Of a stretch of 64,000 nucleotides of DNA, positions 51,280 to 61,066 are shown piece after piece. The position numbers and the translations under genes were made by a program. Under the pieces are notes generated by a model. The model did not search any database and was not told the DNA's origin. It saw nothing but the letters and a program-made list of their open reading frames with translations. How positions within the stretch are numbered: position 1 is the stretch's first letter; every line of letters starts with the position of its first letter. This DNA comes from JACSRF01 sp964504445 (lineage in GTDB: Bacteria > Chloroflexota > Anaerolineae > Promineifilales > Promineifilaceae): NCBI GenBank assembly GCA_964504445.1, contig CAZDEO010000002.1, positions 1 to 64,000 of the forward strand, in the 5' to 3' direction.

Positions 51280-54200
51280 TTACCCTCCCGCTTCCCCCTC
51301 ATCGGGCGCCTCTACCAGCTTGCGTTCTACCGCATAATTATACAAATCTACTTTTCCCATCAAATTGGCGACCCCTTCTGGTAATCCACTGTCCATCACC
51401 AGCTTCTTCAACGCCGCCACGTCCAGGTCATCAGGCACGGCCGTGCGCACGGCCGCCCGCCCGCCACCAGCCACCGCCGCTGTGGGGGTGGCCAGGGCCG
51501 GAGCCGGGTCAGAGGCCGGGCTATTTTCAGCTTCTGCAACGGCCGTCTCCGGCTCCCCTTCTTCCGGCGGGCGCGACCACACCAGCTTTTGCCCGGCATA
51601 GCGCGCCTGAATGGCGCGCACCCATTCATCCAGGGTGGTCTCCACATGCTCCTCATCATCATAGGGGGTAGCCACTTGCAGCATACTCGTCCGCCCGGAA
51701 CGCACCAAAAAGGCGCGGCCTACCGGTAACTCTGCTTGCGCCAAACCGCGTGGGATACGGCCGTTCAACAACTGCACCATATCCGCCGCCTGCCCAATGC
51801 TGTAGCGCGGCCCCTGAATCTGCTTACGCAAATCTTCCGGCTTGCGCAAGGCATCAGGCGAGCCAGCAATCACAAAGTGCAGCCCATCGGTTCCCCGCTC
51901 GCGCGCCAGCACGGCCAGCTCTGGCAGCACGGTCCGCAGCCGGTGTGCATCGTCGCTAAAGCTGTCGTAATTGTCAACGATCACAAAAATGGGCCGTTTG
52001 CGCTGCTCAACGGCCGTCAGCTGCGCCGCCTCCACCTGCAAATTACGCACAAACTCCGCCAACTGATCCTCTCCCGACAACACCTCCACCACATGCGGCA
52101 AATCTCCCAGCGTCAACTCCCCGCCATACTTATAAAAGCGCTGCTGGAAGTCCGCCAGCACAATCATCACCTCATCCGGCGTGTAAGAATGAGCCAACGC
52201 CAACACCAGGCTGCGCAGCGTCGTCGTCTTGCCACTGTTCGGCGGCCCCACCACAACACAGTGCGGCCCCTGCCCAGGCATATCAAACAGCCACGGTTCC
52301 AGCGTCATGTCATCAATCCCCAATACCGGCTGCAAGCGCCGCAGGGGGGGCGTTTCACGCGGTGGTTCTGGCAGCACGTTACCCAACAGCACCCGCGTTG
52401 CCAGCGTATCAATTGAAGCAGGCAGCATCTCCGCAGGAATCTGGCTCCGCTGCTCCTGCATCTCCTGCACCAAAATTGCCAGCTTCTGCGTCTCATCCAT
52501 CTGCTGCACGTCACCCTCCGTGCCTACCGGCAGCGCCGTCTGAAACTCTAGTGCTCGCCGCTCCACCTTCACAAACCCGCGCCCCGGAATATCATCAATG
52601 GCCCGCGCACCGCGCCCCACAATGCCCGTATATTCCGTGGGGTCCGACAATTTCAGCGCCATCCGCTCCGTAAACAGGCTGTACAGCTTCCCCCCCAAAG
52701 CATTCGGCAGTTCGGCCGTAGTCACAAAGTGAATGCCATATGCTCGCGACTCTCGCACCAGTTGAATCAGCAGCGGGTACAAATTCTCAAAGCTCTCGCG
52801 GAACTCCGCAAAGTTATCAATAACCACCAATATAGCGGGCAACGCCTGCTGGGGATTTGCCGCATTATAGCTGTACAAGTTATCCGCACCGGCGTCACTT
52901 AACAGGTTTTTGCGCTGCGTCAGCGTATTATCCAGCTTGCGCAGCAGCCGCGTCACCCGTTCCTCCTCATCCGGTGTAATGATAGCCCCCACATGGGGCA
53001 AATCACGGAACACATTCAACTGCCGCCCCCCAAAGTCCAAAATATAGACGTGAAACTCAGCTGGCGAGTGGGTTGCCGCCAGGCTGGCAATCAGCGTGCG
53101 CAAAAACGTCGTCTTCCCCCAACCAGATGCGCCAAACATCACCGCATGGCCACGCCGAAAGTCCACCACCAGGGGCAGCTGCTCCGAATGATAGGGATTA
53201 TCAATAAGCCCCACAGCTGCCCGCATCGCCTTCTCTTCCCAATTAATACCAACCCAGGCATTTTCGCCATTCATCCAATGGTTTATAGCCGGATTTAGAG
53301 GCACTGTGAAGGTGCGTGTTGCGTCTGCCCGCGCTTCTAAAAGCGTATCCCACGCCTCGCCCTGGGTCTCTTCTACAATCATCGCCAGCCCTTCGAGATC
53401 CAGATAGGTTGTGTCTACTGGGGATTGCAAGGTCATGTAATCGGGCAAAAAGTCGGGCCACGGCTTGCGCTGCGGAAAAGAATGCTCTTTTGCCATATCA
53501 GCCATCAGGTTGACCATCATGGTATAAACCTTTTCCAGATCCTCCTCTTCCACTGCCCCATCTCTCTTCTTGCGCGTTTTCCAAATGACGTTGGGTTTCT
53601 CTTCCGCTTTGCCGCCTCGGTAATCAGAACCCGTCCAGGCAATCTGAATCAGTTCGATATTTTCATTCCCTACTTGTAAATAACCCCGTCCGGGGACACC
53701 CGTGGGCAAATATGCTGCGTCAGGCCGTCGCAGCACCTCGTTGCTTTCCTCGCGGGTTTCTACGCGCAGGGCAATGCGGAATTTAATATTGGCGCGCATC
53801 TGGTCCGTAACGCCGGTGGGACGCTGGGCCGCCAAAATGAGAGTAACGCCCAAGGCGCGCCCCAGGCGGGTGATACTGTTTAATTGAGCTTTGTACTCCG
53901 GATTTTCGGCAATCATTTCCGCAAATTCGTCAATAAAGACAAAAAGATGGGGATACGGCGCTGTGCGCACGATTCTTTTGTCGCTGCCCACTTCTACGGT
54001 GCGACCAAAGGGGGGTACGTGCAGCCCTTGCTCGCGGTAATTGACGATGTGCTTGGAGTTGGATTCGACGTTAATGGCTTCGCGGCGGTGGATTTCGGCC
54101 GTGATGGCGGCAAACATACGCTCTACCGCTGAGCCTTTCAGGTTGGTGACAATATCCACTACGTGGGGCAGCTTGCGGAAAGGCTCAAAAGCGGCCCCGC

Positions 54201-55911
54201 CTTTGAAGTCTACCAACACAAAATTGACGATGCTGGGGTCGTAATTCATGGCCAAACCCAAGATCATGGTCATCAACAGTTCCGACTTACCAGAGCCGGT
54301 ACTCCCGGCTACCAACCCATGAACGCCGTCGCCGTGGGCGGCAAAATAAAGGCGGCGTACATCTCCTCCAGAAAGCATGCCCATGGCAACCTTTAGCCAA
54401 TCGGCATTCTCGGGGGTTTTGTTGCGTAGCCAGGTTTCGCGCATGTATTCGCGCAGTTGTTCGGCCGTTTCCAGGCCGTACATGTCCAACATCAACACGC
54501 CGCCGGGTAGGTCGGCACCATAGCTTTTGCGCACTTGCAGCGGTTCTAGCTCTTGGGCAAAGCGGGTCAGCACTTCCTGCTCGGTTACCACGTCAGCCTC
54601 ACCGATGTAGCGTGGGGTATTGACGCCCACTTCGGCATAGCGGAAGCCTACTTTACCGCCGTTATCCGTCAACTCGTCTTCTTTCCTAGTCAACGTAACG
54701 TCTATGACAGAAACACACCCGCTGGGCACCTTGCTTTTTTCTGGAACCAGGTAAACAACTGCCCCGCCAAGCTGTGGTCCCTCGGCCATCAACAAAGAAA
54801 TTGCCGGATCCATTTCCAGATCGCGCAGCGTTGTACCATCCGGCAAGGGCGCCATCATATCGACTACCAGCAGCAAGAATGGTAAAGTCACGTCCGTATT
54901 ATTGTCAGGATCTTGCAAGCGCATTTTGCGCTCGTCCAACACATTGCGCAGATGTCGCAAGAAAAGCGTAACCTTGCTTTTTTCCTTTTCTCCGGCCCGG
55001 TCTCGGTCATCCTCAAAACAGATCTTCTCATTCTGCTTTCCCAGACTATGGGGCAGGCTGCCTATCCAGCGCCATTCATTCTTAGCCTGGGCCAACCCCA
55101 ACACCAACAGGTTCGCGTCGGTAGGGGAATGATAGGTGGCAAAGTGCACGAGAAATGCCCGCACAAACGCATACACGGCGCCAATATTTTTGCCGGTGAT
55201 GCCAATGGCGTGCCGCGCCTGCATGACAGCTTCTTCTTCCACCCGCTCCAGCGGAGGCTGTCGCAGCGGGATGGTAATGGGAACATCCCCTACAAATTGG
55301 GAATCCTCGGCCAGGCGCATGGCATCCCGCGCCTGGGGGTCATCAAAGCTGTCCGGTTGGGTTAACTCGTACACCACGGTGGAGGGCAAGGTGCCAATAC
55401 CCAGGCGAACGGCACCAAAGTCATTATCAGTAGTCCGTCGTTCCCAAAGGCGTGTGCCCAACTGGGCACCTTCACTGCTGCTGTTGTTAAACGCATGGTA
55501 AGCCTCTTTGGCAATGGTAAGGCTGGTTTGGGGTTCGGGATAGTTGTGGCGGTAGAAGCGGCGCTGCATATCATGGCTGACGTTCATCTCTTTGCGCATC
55601 TCAATGAGCTGTTCCGCATAGGCAGCTTTGGCCTGGCCCTTGTTTTGGGCATTGCGGCTGCGGCTGTAGAGCGCATAGGCTACAGAGGCGATAACGGAGA
55701 TACCCATAGGCAAGATGAAGAGTAAGGAACGGCCGCGGCCAAAAATGGAGATGAGGACGTACCCCATAATGGTTACCAGGGGCAAGGCAATTTGGATGAT
55801 GGGCTGGGTGATGTCGTTTTCTTCACCGGGGGGTGGGGGAATTTCAACTTTGTTGTGGGGTAGTTCCGGTTGGATGCGTGGGGGGCGATCAATATATTTT
55901 TGGTCAGCCAT
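51280..55911 (-). CDS. EccC/EssC-type T7SS ATPase (FtsK/SpoIIIE family)
   Basis: 1543 aa. An N-terminal segment (DRPPRIQPELP, like actinobacterial EccC) precedes two membrane helices (about 35-52 and 58-80) and then three FtsK/SpoIIIE-type ATPase domains. D1: Walker A GSTGSGKSE near residue 535, VLVDFKGGAAF and FVFIDEFAEM. D2: GASGWGKTT near 930 and YILDFGGRQ. D3: GPPNSGKTT near 1227 and VLADFQQRF. D1 keeps the catalytic acidic residues and is probably the active motor. A long Ala/Pro/Glu-rich linker leads to a helical C-terminus. AAGGAG precedes the ATG. It should recognise WXG100 substrates and drive export across the inner membrane. Confidence 0.95.
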   Translation of the reverse strand: MADQKYIDRPPRIQPELPHNKVEIPPPPGEENDITQPIIQIALPLVTIMGYVLISIFGRGRSLLFILPMGISVIASVAYALYSRSRNAQNKGQAKAAYAEQLIEMRKEMNVSHDMQRRFYRHNYPEPQTSLTIAKEAYHAFNNSSSEGAQLGTRLWERRTTDNDFGAVRLGIGTLPSTVVYELTQPDSFDDPQARDAMRLAEDSQFVGDVPITIPLRQPPLERVEEEAVMQARHAIGITGKNIGAVYAFVRAFLVHFATYHSPTDANLLVLGLAQAKNEWRWIGSLPHSLGKQNEKICFEDDRDRAGEKEKSKVTLFLRHLRNVLDERKMRLQDPDNNTDVTLPFLLLVVDMMAPLPDGTTLRDLEMDPAISLLMAEGPQLGGAVVYLVPEKSKVPSGCVSVIDVTLTRKEDELTDNGGKVGFRYAEVGVNTPRYIGEADVVTEQEVLTRFAQELEPLQVRKSYGADLPGGVLMLDMYGLETAEQLREYMRETWLRNKTPENADWLKVAMGMLSGGDVRRLYFAAHGDGVHGLVAGSTGSGKSELLMTMILGLAMNYDPSIVNFVLVDFKGGAAFEPFRKLPHVVDIVTNLKGSAVERMFAAITAEIHRREAINVESNSKHIVNYREQGLHVPPFGRTVEVGSDKRIVRTAPYPHLFVFIDEFAEMIAENPEYKAQLNSITRLGRALGVTLILAAQRPTGVTDQMRANIKFRIALRVETREESNEVLRRPDAAYLPTGVPGRGYLQVGNENIELIQIAWTGSDYRGGKAEEKPNVIWKTRKKRDGAVEEEDLEKVYTMMVNLMADMAKEHSFPQRKPWPDFLPDYMTLQSPVDTTYLDLEGLAMIVEETQGEAWDTLLEARADATRTFTVPLNPAINHWMNGENAWVGINWEEKAMRAAVGLIDNPYHSEQLPLVVDFRRGHAVMFGASGWGKTTFLRTLIASLAATHSPAEFHVYILDFGGRQLNVFRDLPHVGAIITPDEEERVTRLLRKLDNTLTQRKNLLSDAGADNLYSYNAANPQQALPAILVVIDNFAEFRESFENLYPLLIQLVRESRAYGIHFVTTAELPNALGGKLYSLFTERMALKLSDPTEYTGIVGRGARAIDDIPGRGFVKVERRALEFQTALPVGTEGDVQQMDETQKLAILVQEMQEQRSQIPAEMLPASIDTLATRVLLGNVLPEPPRETPPLRRLQPVLGIDDMTLEPWLFDMPGQGPHCVVVGPPNSGKTTTLRSLVLALAHSYTPDEVMIVLADFQQRFYKYGGELTLGDLPHVVEVLSGEDQLAEFVRNLQVEAAQLTAVEQRKRPIFVIVDNYDSFSDDAHRLRTVLPELAVLARERGTDGLHFVIAGSPDALRKPEDLRKQIQGPRYSIGQAADMVQLLNGRIPRGLAQAELPVGRAFLVRSGRTSMLQVATPYDDEEHVETTLDEWVRAIQARYAGQKLVWSRPPEEGEPETAVAEAENSPASDPAPALATPTAAVAGGGRAAVRTAVPDDLDVAALKKLVMDSGLPEGVANLMGKVDLYNYAVERKLVEAPDEGEAGG

Positions 55912-56015
55912 CAGCCATTTCTCCTTGTGTGTTGGCTATGGGGTTCTGGGGTACGGTAACGAACCCATTGTAACTGGTTCCCTGTGGCTTGAAAAGACGG
56001 TGATAGAATTGGCCC

Positions 56016-58277
56016 TTACGGATTATTTATGCGCACTTCGCCAATTTGGTAGGCGTCGTGGGGCTGGCGCTGCCCAGATACAGTTATGGGCAGGCGAAAC
56101 AGGCTTTGGGGGTCGTATATGCCAATCCACAGGGGGTAACGGCCGTCCCCTAGCCCTTCGGGCACCGTCAGCGCATACTGGTCGGCAATCACCTCACCGG
56201 CAGCCCACACCTGCATGGGGTATTGCCCAGCCAGCGGGGGGCTATCCCCCTGGGCCAGGGGTGGTTGCCCGGCCTGGCCCAAATGGAGCAGTGTTGTGAA
56301 ATCCTCACCCGGTGCAGCCAGCACCTGCCAGGTTACGTCTACAGAAATAGTGTCGCCGGGCCGGGCGGTAACGGGTGCGAAGGAAACGGCCGTTATCGCC
56401 ACACTCTCCCCAATTTGCGCCAAAGCCGGGCCGGACACAGGCCACACTGGCGGCGTCACCTTCACCTGCCCCACCTCCACGCCAGGCACATCGGGCGCTA
56501 CCAGGCGCACAAAAAGCCGCCCCAGCACCGGCACAGCCGCTTCATCCTCCAGATAAAAGCCAAAGCGGTCGGCAATGATACTGCCAAGAGGCCACAAGCT
56601 GGCGGGATGCAGCCCGCGCCCGTGGTAGCTGTGCAGGCTGGCAATAAGGGCCATATCTTGCCCAAAGACTTCCAATTTAAAGGGTGGTGCAACGGCAGGA
56701 ACCTGCTCCGCCTGCCAGTAGAGGGTAAGCCAGATGGGGTCGCCGGGCACGGCCGTTTCCGTCTCCACCTGCGCACCCAGCAGCACCAGCCCCTCGCCCA
56801 GGGCCGCGTCCAGCCGCTGCGCGCCTGCGGGCAGGGCGTCTACTGTAGTCGGCGGCGCGTAGGTGGGCGCAATGACGAAGAAGAGGCAGTAGAGGGAAAT
56901 GAGAGCCAGTGTGCCAGGGAGCAACGGGGCAAGGGAGCGAAGGAGTAAAGAAGCGGAGGAACGCGAGAGCCAGCGAGACAGGCCATAGGTAAGGCCCATG
57001 GACAGGGGCACAATGGCGGGAAAGAGTAGCCGTCCCTGGGCCGCCTCTGTACGCAGCATGAAGGCCACTAATCCGGCATAGACCATGAAAAACCAGATCC
57101 CACTGAAAATTGCCAACTGCCAATTCTCCCGTTGCCAATTGGCAATTGACCATTGTCCATTGACCATTGCTTTAGTGACGCCCAAAACGGCCGTACCCAC
57201 CACCCCATACCATACCCAAAACACCCACTCCGGCGGGCGCACGTTAAACCAGCCAAACATGGCAAAGAGAGATTGCCACAGCCCACCGCTTTCGGCCAAC
57301 ACTTGCCCCAGCGTATAGCCCCGGTCGCCTCCGGCAAAGCGAATAAACTCACTGGTGGCCGTCACGTCACCGTACAGCACCCAATTACGCCACCACAGCC
57401 AGCCTGCCAGCAGCAAGATGGGCACAACTAGATAGAACAAATTGCCAATTAACAATCGCCAATGGTCCATGGTCAAAGACCGCCGGCCAACCGCCAGCCA
57501 CCAACTGCCAATCACCACACCCACCGCATATACGGCCAATAAAATACCCGCATTCTTGCTGAGGGCAGCCAGGCCAATGGTGAACCCGGTAATCAGCAAC
57601 CGGGAATTGCTCACTGCTAATCGCTCATTGCTAATCGCTAAAAGCTGATAAACAGCCGCCGAGCTGAGAAAGATGATGAGGGCGTCGTTGGTGATGGCGG
57701 CATGGAGAAAGTTAAACTGGGGCAGAAAGGCGATCACGGCCGTACCCAACAACGCATAATCGGGGTGGACAGGCCACAGCAACCGCCCCGTCTTGTAAAC
57801 AAAAATCAGCGTTCCCAGCCCCAACAATGTGGAAAAAGCGCGCAAAATGTGGGCCGCCAGAGCATACCCCTGCCAGGGCCAGGCCTCTTGGGACGCGTGA
57901 ATGACGCGGTTGCGATTCGTCAGGACGCTGGCGTCGCCCACCGAAGCATAAGGATTCAGCCACAGGTCTTCAGCGGCCGTACTGGTGTCTACAGGCGCAA
58001 TGAGCAGCGCGCCCAGCACGTAGTACAGGGGCGGCTGGGCTGCTTCTTGCTTCAGCAGGTTGTCGTCGGTGTCGGGGCCGGCCACGGGCAACCGGCCGTT
58101 TTCCTTGATATAGATGGCCGTAAAGAAATGCCAATGTTCGTCGGGGGCTTCAAACAGGGGGTTCACCACGCCATAGGCCAGGGTCAGCAGCAGGTAGGCC
58201 GCCAGCACCAGCGGCAAAGAGCGCCAACCAGCACGCCAGGAAGTGGTTACAGGTTCCTCCTTCACCGTTGCTCCCAT
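56016..58277 (-). CDS. Membrane glycosyltransferase-like protein with two C-terminal beta modules
   Basis: 753 aa. The polytopic N-terminal part (about 1-470) has the GT-C/DUF2142-type first loop FEAPDEHWHFFTAIYI and QPPLYYVLGAL. Two repeats of a beta-sandwich module follow (about 487-615 and 619-753), with TLYWQ/VTWQV, FTTLLHL and PGDxxxxxxxYDPQS motifs. Short CCAATTG/GGTCATTG-type micro-repeats lie in frame at residues about 209-228, 267-280, 369-390 and 432-454, between helices. The start codon shares its A with the stop of the upstream gene. Likely surface-glycan work outside the cell. Confidence 0.75.
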   Translation of the reverse strand: MGATVKEEPVTTSWRAGWRSLPLVLAAYLLLTLAYGVVNPLFEAPDEHWHFFTAIYIKENGRLPVAGPDTDDNLLKQEAAQPPLYYVLGALLIAPVDTSTAAEDLWLNPYASVGDASVLTNRNRVIHASQEAWPWQGYALAAHILRAFSTLLGLGTLIFVYKTGRLLWPVHPDYALLGTAVIAFLPQFNFLHAAITNDALIIFLSSAAVYQLLAISNERLAVSNSRLLITGFTIGLAALSKNAGILLAVYAVGVVIGSWWLAVGRRSLTMDHWRLLIGNLFYLVVPILLLAGWLWWRNWVLYGDVTATSEFIRFAGGDRGYTLGQVLAESGGLWQSLFAMFGWFNVRPPEWVFWVWYGVVGTAVLGVTKAMVNGQWSIANWQRENWQLAIFSGIWFFMVYAGLVAFMLRTEAAQGRLLFPAIVPLSMGLTYGLSRWLSRSSASLLLRSLAPLLPGTLALISLYCLFFVIAPTYAPPTTVDALPAGAQRLDAALGEGLVLLGAQVETETAVPGDPIWLTLYWQAEQVPAVAPPFKLEVFGQDMALIASLHSYHGRGLHPASLWPLGSIIADRFGFYLEDEAAVPVLGRLFVRLVAPDVPGVEVGQVKVTPPVWPVSGPALAQIGESVAITAVSFAPVTARPGDTISVDVTWQVLAAPGEDFTTLLHLGQAGQPPLAQGDSPPLAGQYPMQVWAAGEVIADQYALTVPEGLGDGRYPLWIGIYDPQSLFRLPITVSGQRQPHDAYQIGEVRINNP
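56914..56980. repeat. Purine-rich micro-repeat in a glycosyltransferase gene
   Basis: GGGAGC/GGAGTA/GCGGAGG-type units (GGGCAAGGGAGCGAAGGAG and onward) encode a non-conserved basic/Ser loop. It is the same type as 22315-22357. Confidence 0.5.
57107..57650. repeat. Cluster of CAATTG/CCATTG-type micro-repeats
   Basis: Three patches (about 57107-57171, 57439-57476 and 57595-57650) of short, self-similar AT-rich words: CAATTGACCATTGTCCATTG and GACCATTGC in the first, CCAATGGTCCATGG in the second, TGCTAATCGCTCATTGCTAATCGC in the third. They are in frame and fall in loops of the membrane domain. The words differ in composition from the rest of the gene. Confidence 0.6.
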
Positions 58278-61066
58278 TATGGCTGTTCCCAGTCGAAGGT
58301 TGCCAAAAGCACACGGCCGTTGAACACATCTGCCCCAGACCCGCTAACGGTCAGGCGCAGGCCCGTTTCCGGGTCGTAAAACCCTACCCACAAGGAATAC
58401 CGTCCTGGCGGCAAGTCTGAGGGCACTGCCAACGCCCGCTCATCCACCAACACCTCCCCGGCACGCCAGCTCACCGTCAGGCGCGTACCCATTACTGGCA
58501 CCCCATCCGCCTGCGTCACTACCTGCTCCTGCGCGTCGCTCAAATGCACAAACAGCAGCAAATTATCCTTAATATCCTGCTGCGCCTGCCAATACAGCGT
58601 TAAATTTAACCGCCCACCCGCCGTTAATGTGTCCGGCTCCAACCCATACCCGTGCAGGCGAATTTCCGCCATGCTGCCAAAATCCGCTATTTGCGTTTGG
58701 GGAATTGAGGGCAGTTTTGTTACCAGGGGCCAGGGCACCAAAGTTGGCCGTTCGTTCAGCACAACTTCTCGCCCCACTTCCCGTCCCTCTAAGGTCAGAA
58801 GAGCCAGGCGCAGGAAAATGTCATCAGGGACGGCCGTTCCCGGAATCAGCAGCGCCCCCCGCCCTTGCACCACCTCACCTTTGTGCCACAGTGTCATAGG
58901 ATAATCAGCGCGCGTCAGTGGCCCCACTACCTCTTGCAGCACCTCGCCTGCCCCATTTACCAACTGCAGCCGCAGTAAATAGTCCACCTCTGGAGCGCGG
59001 CGCGCTTGCCAAAACAATGTTACGGGCAGTAGATGGCCAGGACGCAGCGCCAATGCTGGCAGGTTATAGCCCAATAAGCGCAGTGGCCCCAGGTTAACCT
59101 TCTGGCCCGTCAAATCCGGCAAATTGGTTTGACCGGCAGCCACCTGCACCTCACCCAAAGGCAGATCTAGACGCCCATCGGTCACAGGTATAACCGCACC
59201 CACTTCATCCACCAGCCGCAGCGTTAGCGAATACGCACCTGGTGGCACCCCCCCCGGCAGCGCTACACGCACATCATGCCGCACCAGCGTCCCCTGCGGC
59301 CACAGCGACGGCGGGTAGTCTGGCCATAGCAGCTCATCCCTTTGCGCCCACACCACCCCATCTGGCCCCGTAAAGCGCAGAGAAAGAGTCACGTTGCGTG
59401 GTGCATCTCCCTCCCGTACCCAAAATAAGGGCAACCATCTTTCCGCACCCGCCTGCAAGATATCGCCCGGTAAATCAACACCGCGCAGTGCCAGCCCTTG
59501 ACCGTAAGAAGCATTGACTGGCAGAGCTTGTGCAGGCAGCGCTGTTAGCTGAGGATTAGGCACATAAGCGGCCACCTTAACGGGCAGCCACATGTGCGAG
59601 AAGCGCCGCTCCCACAAAAGCGGCCATTGCTGGTTAGCCTGCTCTAGCAGGGCGTTACGCGGGAATCCATTACGCGGCAGTGGCTCCGTAAGAAACCAGA
59701 GGCGACCACCCGTTGGCGCGACTACCGCGCCGGCTGCGGCCAATTCAGCCTGGGCGCTGGCCAAATCTTGCTGCCCATATTGGGGAATAGCGCGCCAGGG
59801 AGCGGCGCCTTTGTAGTAATACTCAAAGGTAAAGCTGATGAGGGTGTCGTGGAGCACAATCAGGTCATTGGCATTGGCGTGCTGGGTCAGGTAGGTTGCC
59901 GCCCCACGCACGTCGTCGCGCACATATTGCGGTGCGGTGAACTGGGTATTTAGGGCGTTTAGCTGTATAGCAACGACCGTTACCAGCAATCCGGCTCCGG
60001 CCCAGCGCCAAAAGCGCGTGGTGGGCAGCGTCACGCCAGCGGCCAGCAACAGCAAAAAGGGCGGCAAGCCTATCAACAGGTGGCGCGGGCCATTGTAAAG
60101 GGGATTGAGTAGCGATAAGAGCTGCAGCAAACTCAATGGGATAAGCTGGTAGCCAACCAGCAACAGCGCCTGAGGCCAATGCCGGCGTATCAACCACAGC
60201 CCTCCTGCCAGGAACAACAGCAGAGACGGGCCAATAAGCGCCCAGGGCTGCGTAAGGGCAACGGGCATACCTACGCTAAAAGCACCCAGGGCATGATGCA
60301 CGAAATCAGGTGCAGACACGTAGTAAAAATCCACCTGGCGCCCGGCGCGAAACCGCTCCAGGGCAATGTGCAGCACAGGCAGTAGCAGCAGCATTCCCAG
60401 GCCTGCCGCCAGCACCCAGCGCCGCCCCCGCAACAGAGCGTGCAATTGACGCCGCCACTTGTAGAAAACGACAAAAAACAGCCCAACCATGCCGTAAGCT
60501 AAAATAAACAGGCCGAAGTAATGGGTGTAGCTGCCAAACAGCACGGCCGTTAACCACAGCAACAACCAACGCCAGAGACGCGTTCCGCCCTGAGAAAAAC
60601 GAAAAAGTGCGTAAACCGCCAACACATTCACGGTAATGAGCAGGCTGTAATTGCGCAAAACCTGACTCTGCCAAACGTGAAAAGGGGAAATTGCCAGCAA
60701 AAAAGTCGCCAGTAGCGCTCCCCACCGCGGCAGCATCAGGCGGCCCAGGCGGTAGATCAGGGGCACCGCCAATAGCGCTAACAGGACACCCCCGTAACGC
60801 AGCGCAAACACTGTCTCGCCGCCGAGATAGCGCCAGCCGTGCAGCAGTAAAAAATAGAGCGGTGGGTTCGTGTCTCGGGAATCAATTCCGTCTATGGTAA
60901 TGATATTTTGCAGCAGTTGGGGTATGGGCTGGCGCAGCCGGTAAAGGCTCAATCCTTCATCGCTCCACATGGATTGCCCATCTAATTGATGGATGCGCAG
61001 AGCAAAGGCAAGCAACAAGACAAGCAGAAGCAAAAATTGATGGTAGCGCGTGACGAACTTGTTCAT
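58277..61066 (-). CDS. GT39-like membrane glycosyltransferase with three C-terminal beta modules
   Basis: 929 aa. The N-terminal GT-C domain has the first loop SMWSDEGLSLYRLRQPIP with the catalytic acidic residue, DTNPPLYFLLLHGWR, and about ten helices to residue 480. Then three copies of the shared beta-sandwich module (about 522-650, 655-770 and 790-929) with LTLYWQA, LLLFVHLSD, W-x-x-GE and PPGRYSLWVGFYDPETG. The start at 61066 overlaps the upstream stop (ATGA), so a longer frame to 61240 is rejected. Probably transfers a lipid-linked sugar outside the cell; the modules may bind the acceptor glycan. Confidence 0.8.
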   Translation of the reverse strand: MNKFVTRYHQFLLLLVLLLAFALRIHQLDGQSMWSDEGLSLYRLRQPIPQLLQNIITIDGIDSRDTNPPLYFLLLHGWRYLGGETVFALRYGGVLLALLAVPLIYRLGRLMLPRWGALLATFLLAISPFHVWQSQVLRNYSLLITVNVLAVYALFRFSQGGTRLWRWLLLWLTAVLFGSYTHYFGLFILAYGMVGLFFVVFYKWRRQLHALLRGRRWVLAAGLGMLLLLPVLHIALERFRAGRQVDFYYVSAPDFVHHALGAFSVGMPVALTQPWALIGPSLLLFLAGGLWLIRRHWPQALLLVGYQLIPLSLLQLLSLLNPLYNGPRHLLIGLPPFLLLLAAGVTLPTTRFWRWAGAGLLVTVVAIQLNALNTQFTAPQYVRDDVRGAATYLTQHANANDLIVLHDTLISFTFEYYYKGAAPWRAIPQYGQQDLASAQAELAAAGAVVAPTGGRLWFLTEPLPRNGFPRNALLEQANQQWPLLWERRFSHMWLPVKVAAYVPNPQLTALPAQALPVNASYGQGLALRGVDLPGDILQAGAERWLPLFWVREGDAPRNVTLSLRFTGPDGVVWAQRDELLWPDYPPSLWPQGTLVRHDVRVALPGGVPPGAYSLTLRLVDEVGAVIPVTDGRLDLPLGEVQVAAGQTNLPDLTGQKVNLGPLRLLGYNLPALALRPGHLLPVTLFWQARRAPEVDYLLRLQLVNGAGEVLQEVVGPLTRADYPMTLWHKGEVVQGRGALLIPGTAVPDDIFLRLALLTLEGREVGREVVLNERPTLVPWPLVTKLPSIPQTQIADFGSMAEIRLHGYGLEPDTLTAGGRLNLTLYWQAQQDIKDNLLLFVHLSDAQEQVVTQADGVPVMGTRLTVSWRAGEVLVDERALAVPSDLPPGRYSLWVGFYDPETGLRLTVSGSGADVFNGRVLLATFDWEQP

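Noticed and set aside
51736..52416. A 226-codon plus-strand frame, Arg/His/Gln-rich
   Set aside because: Antisense to the third ATPase domain of the EccC-type protein; composition is a typical shadow.
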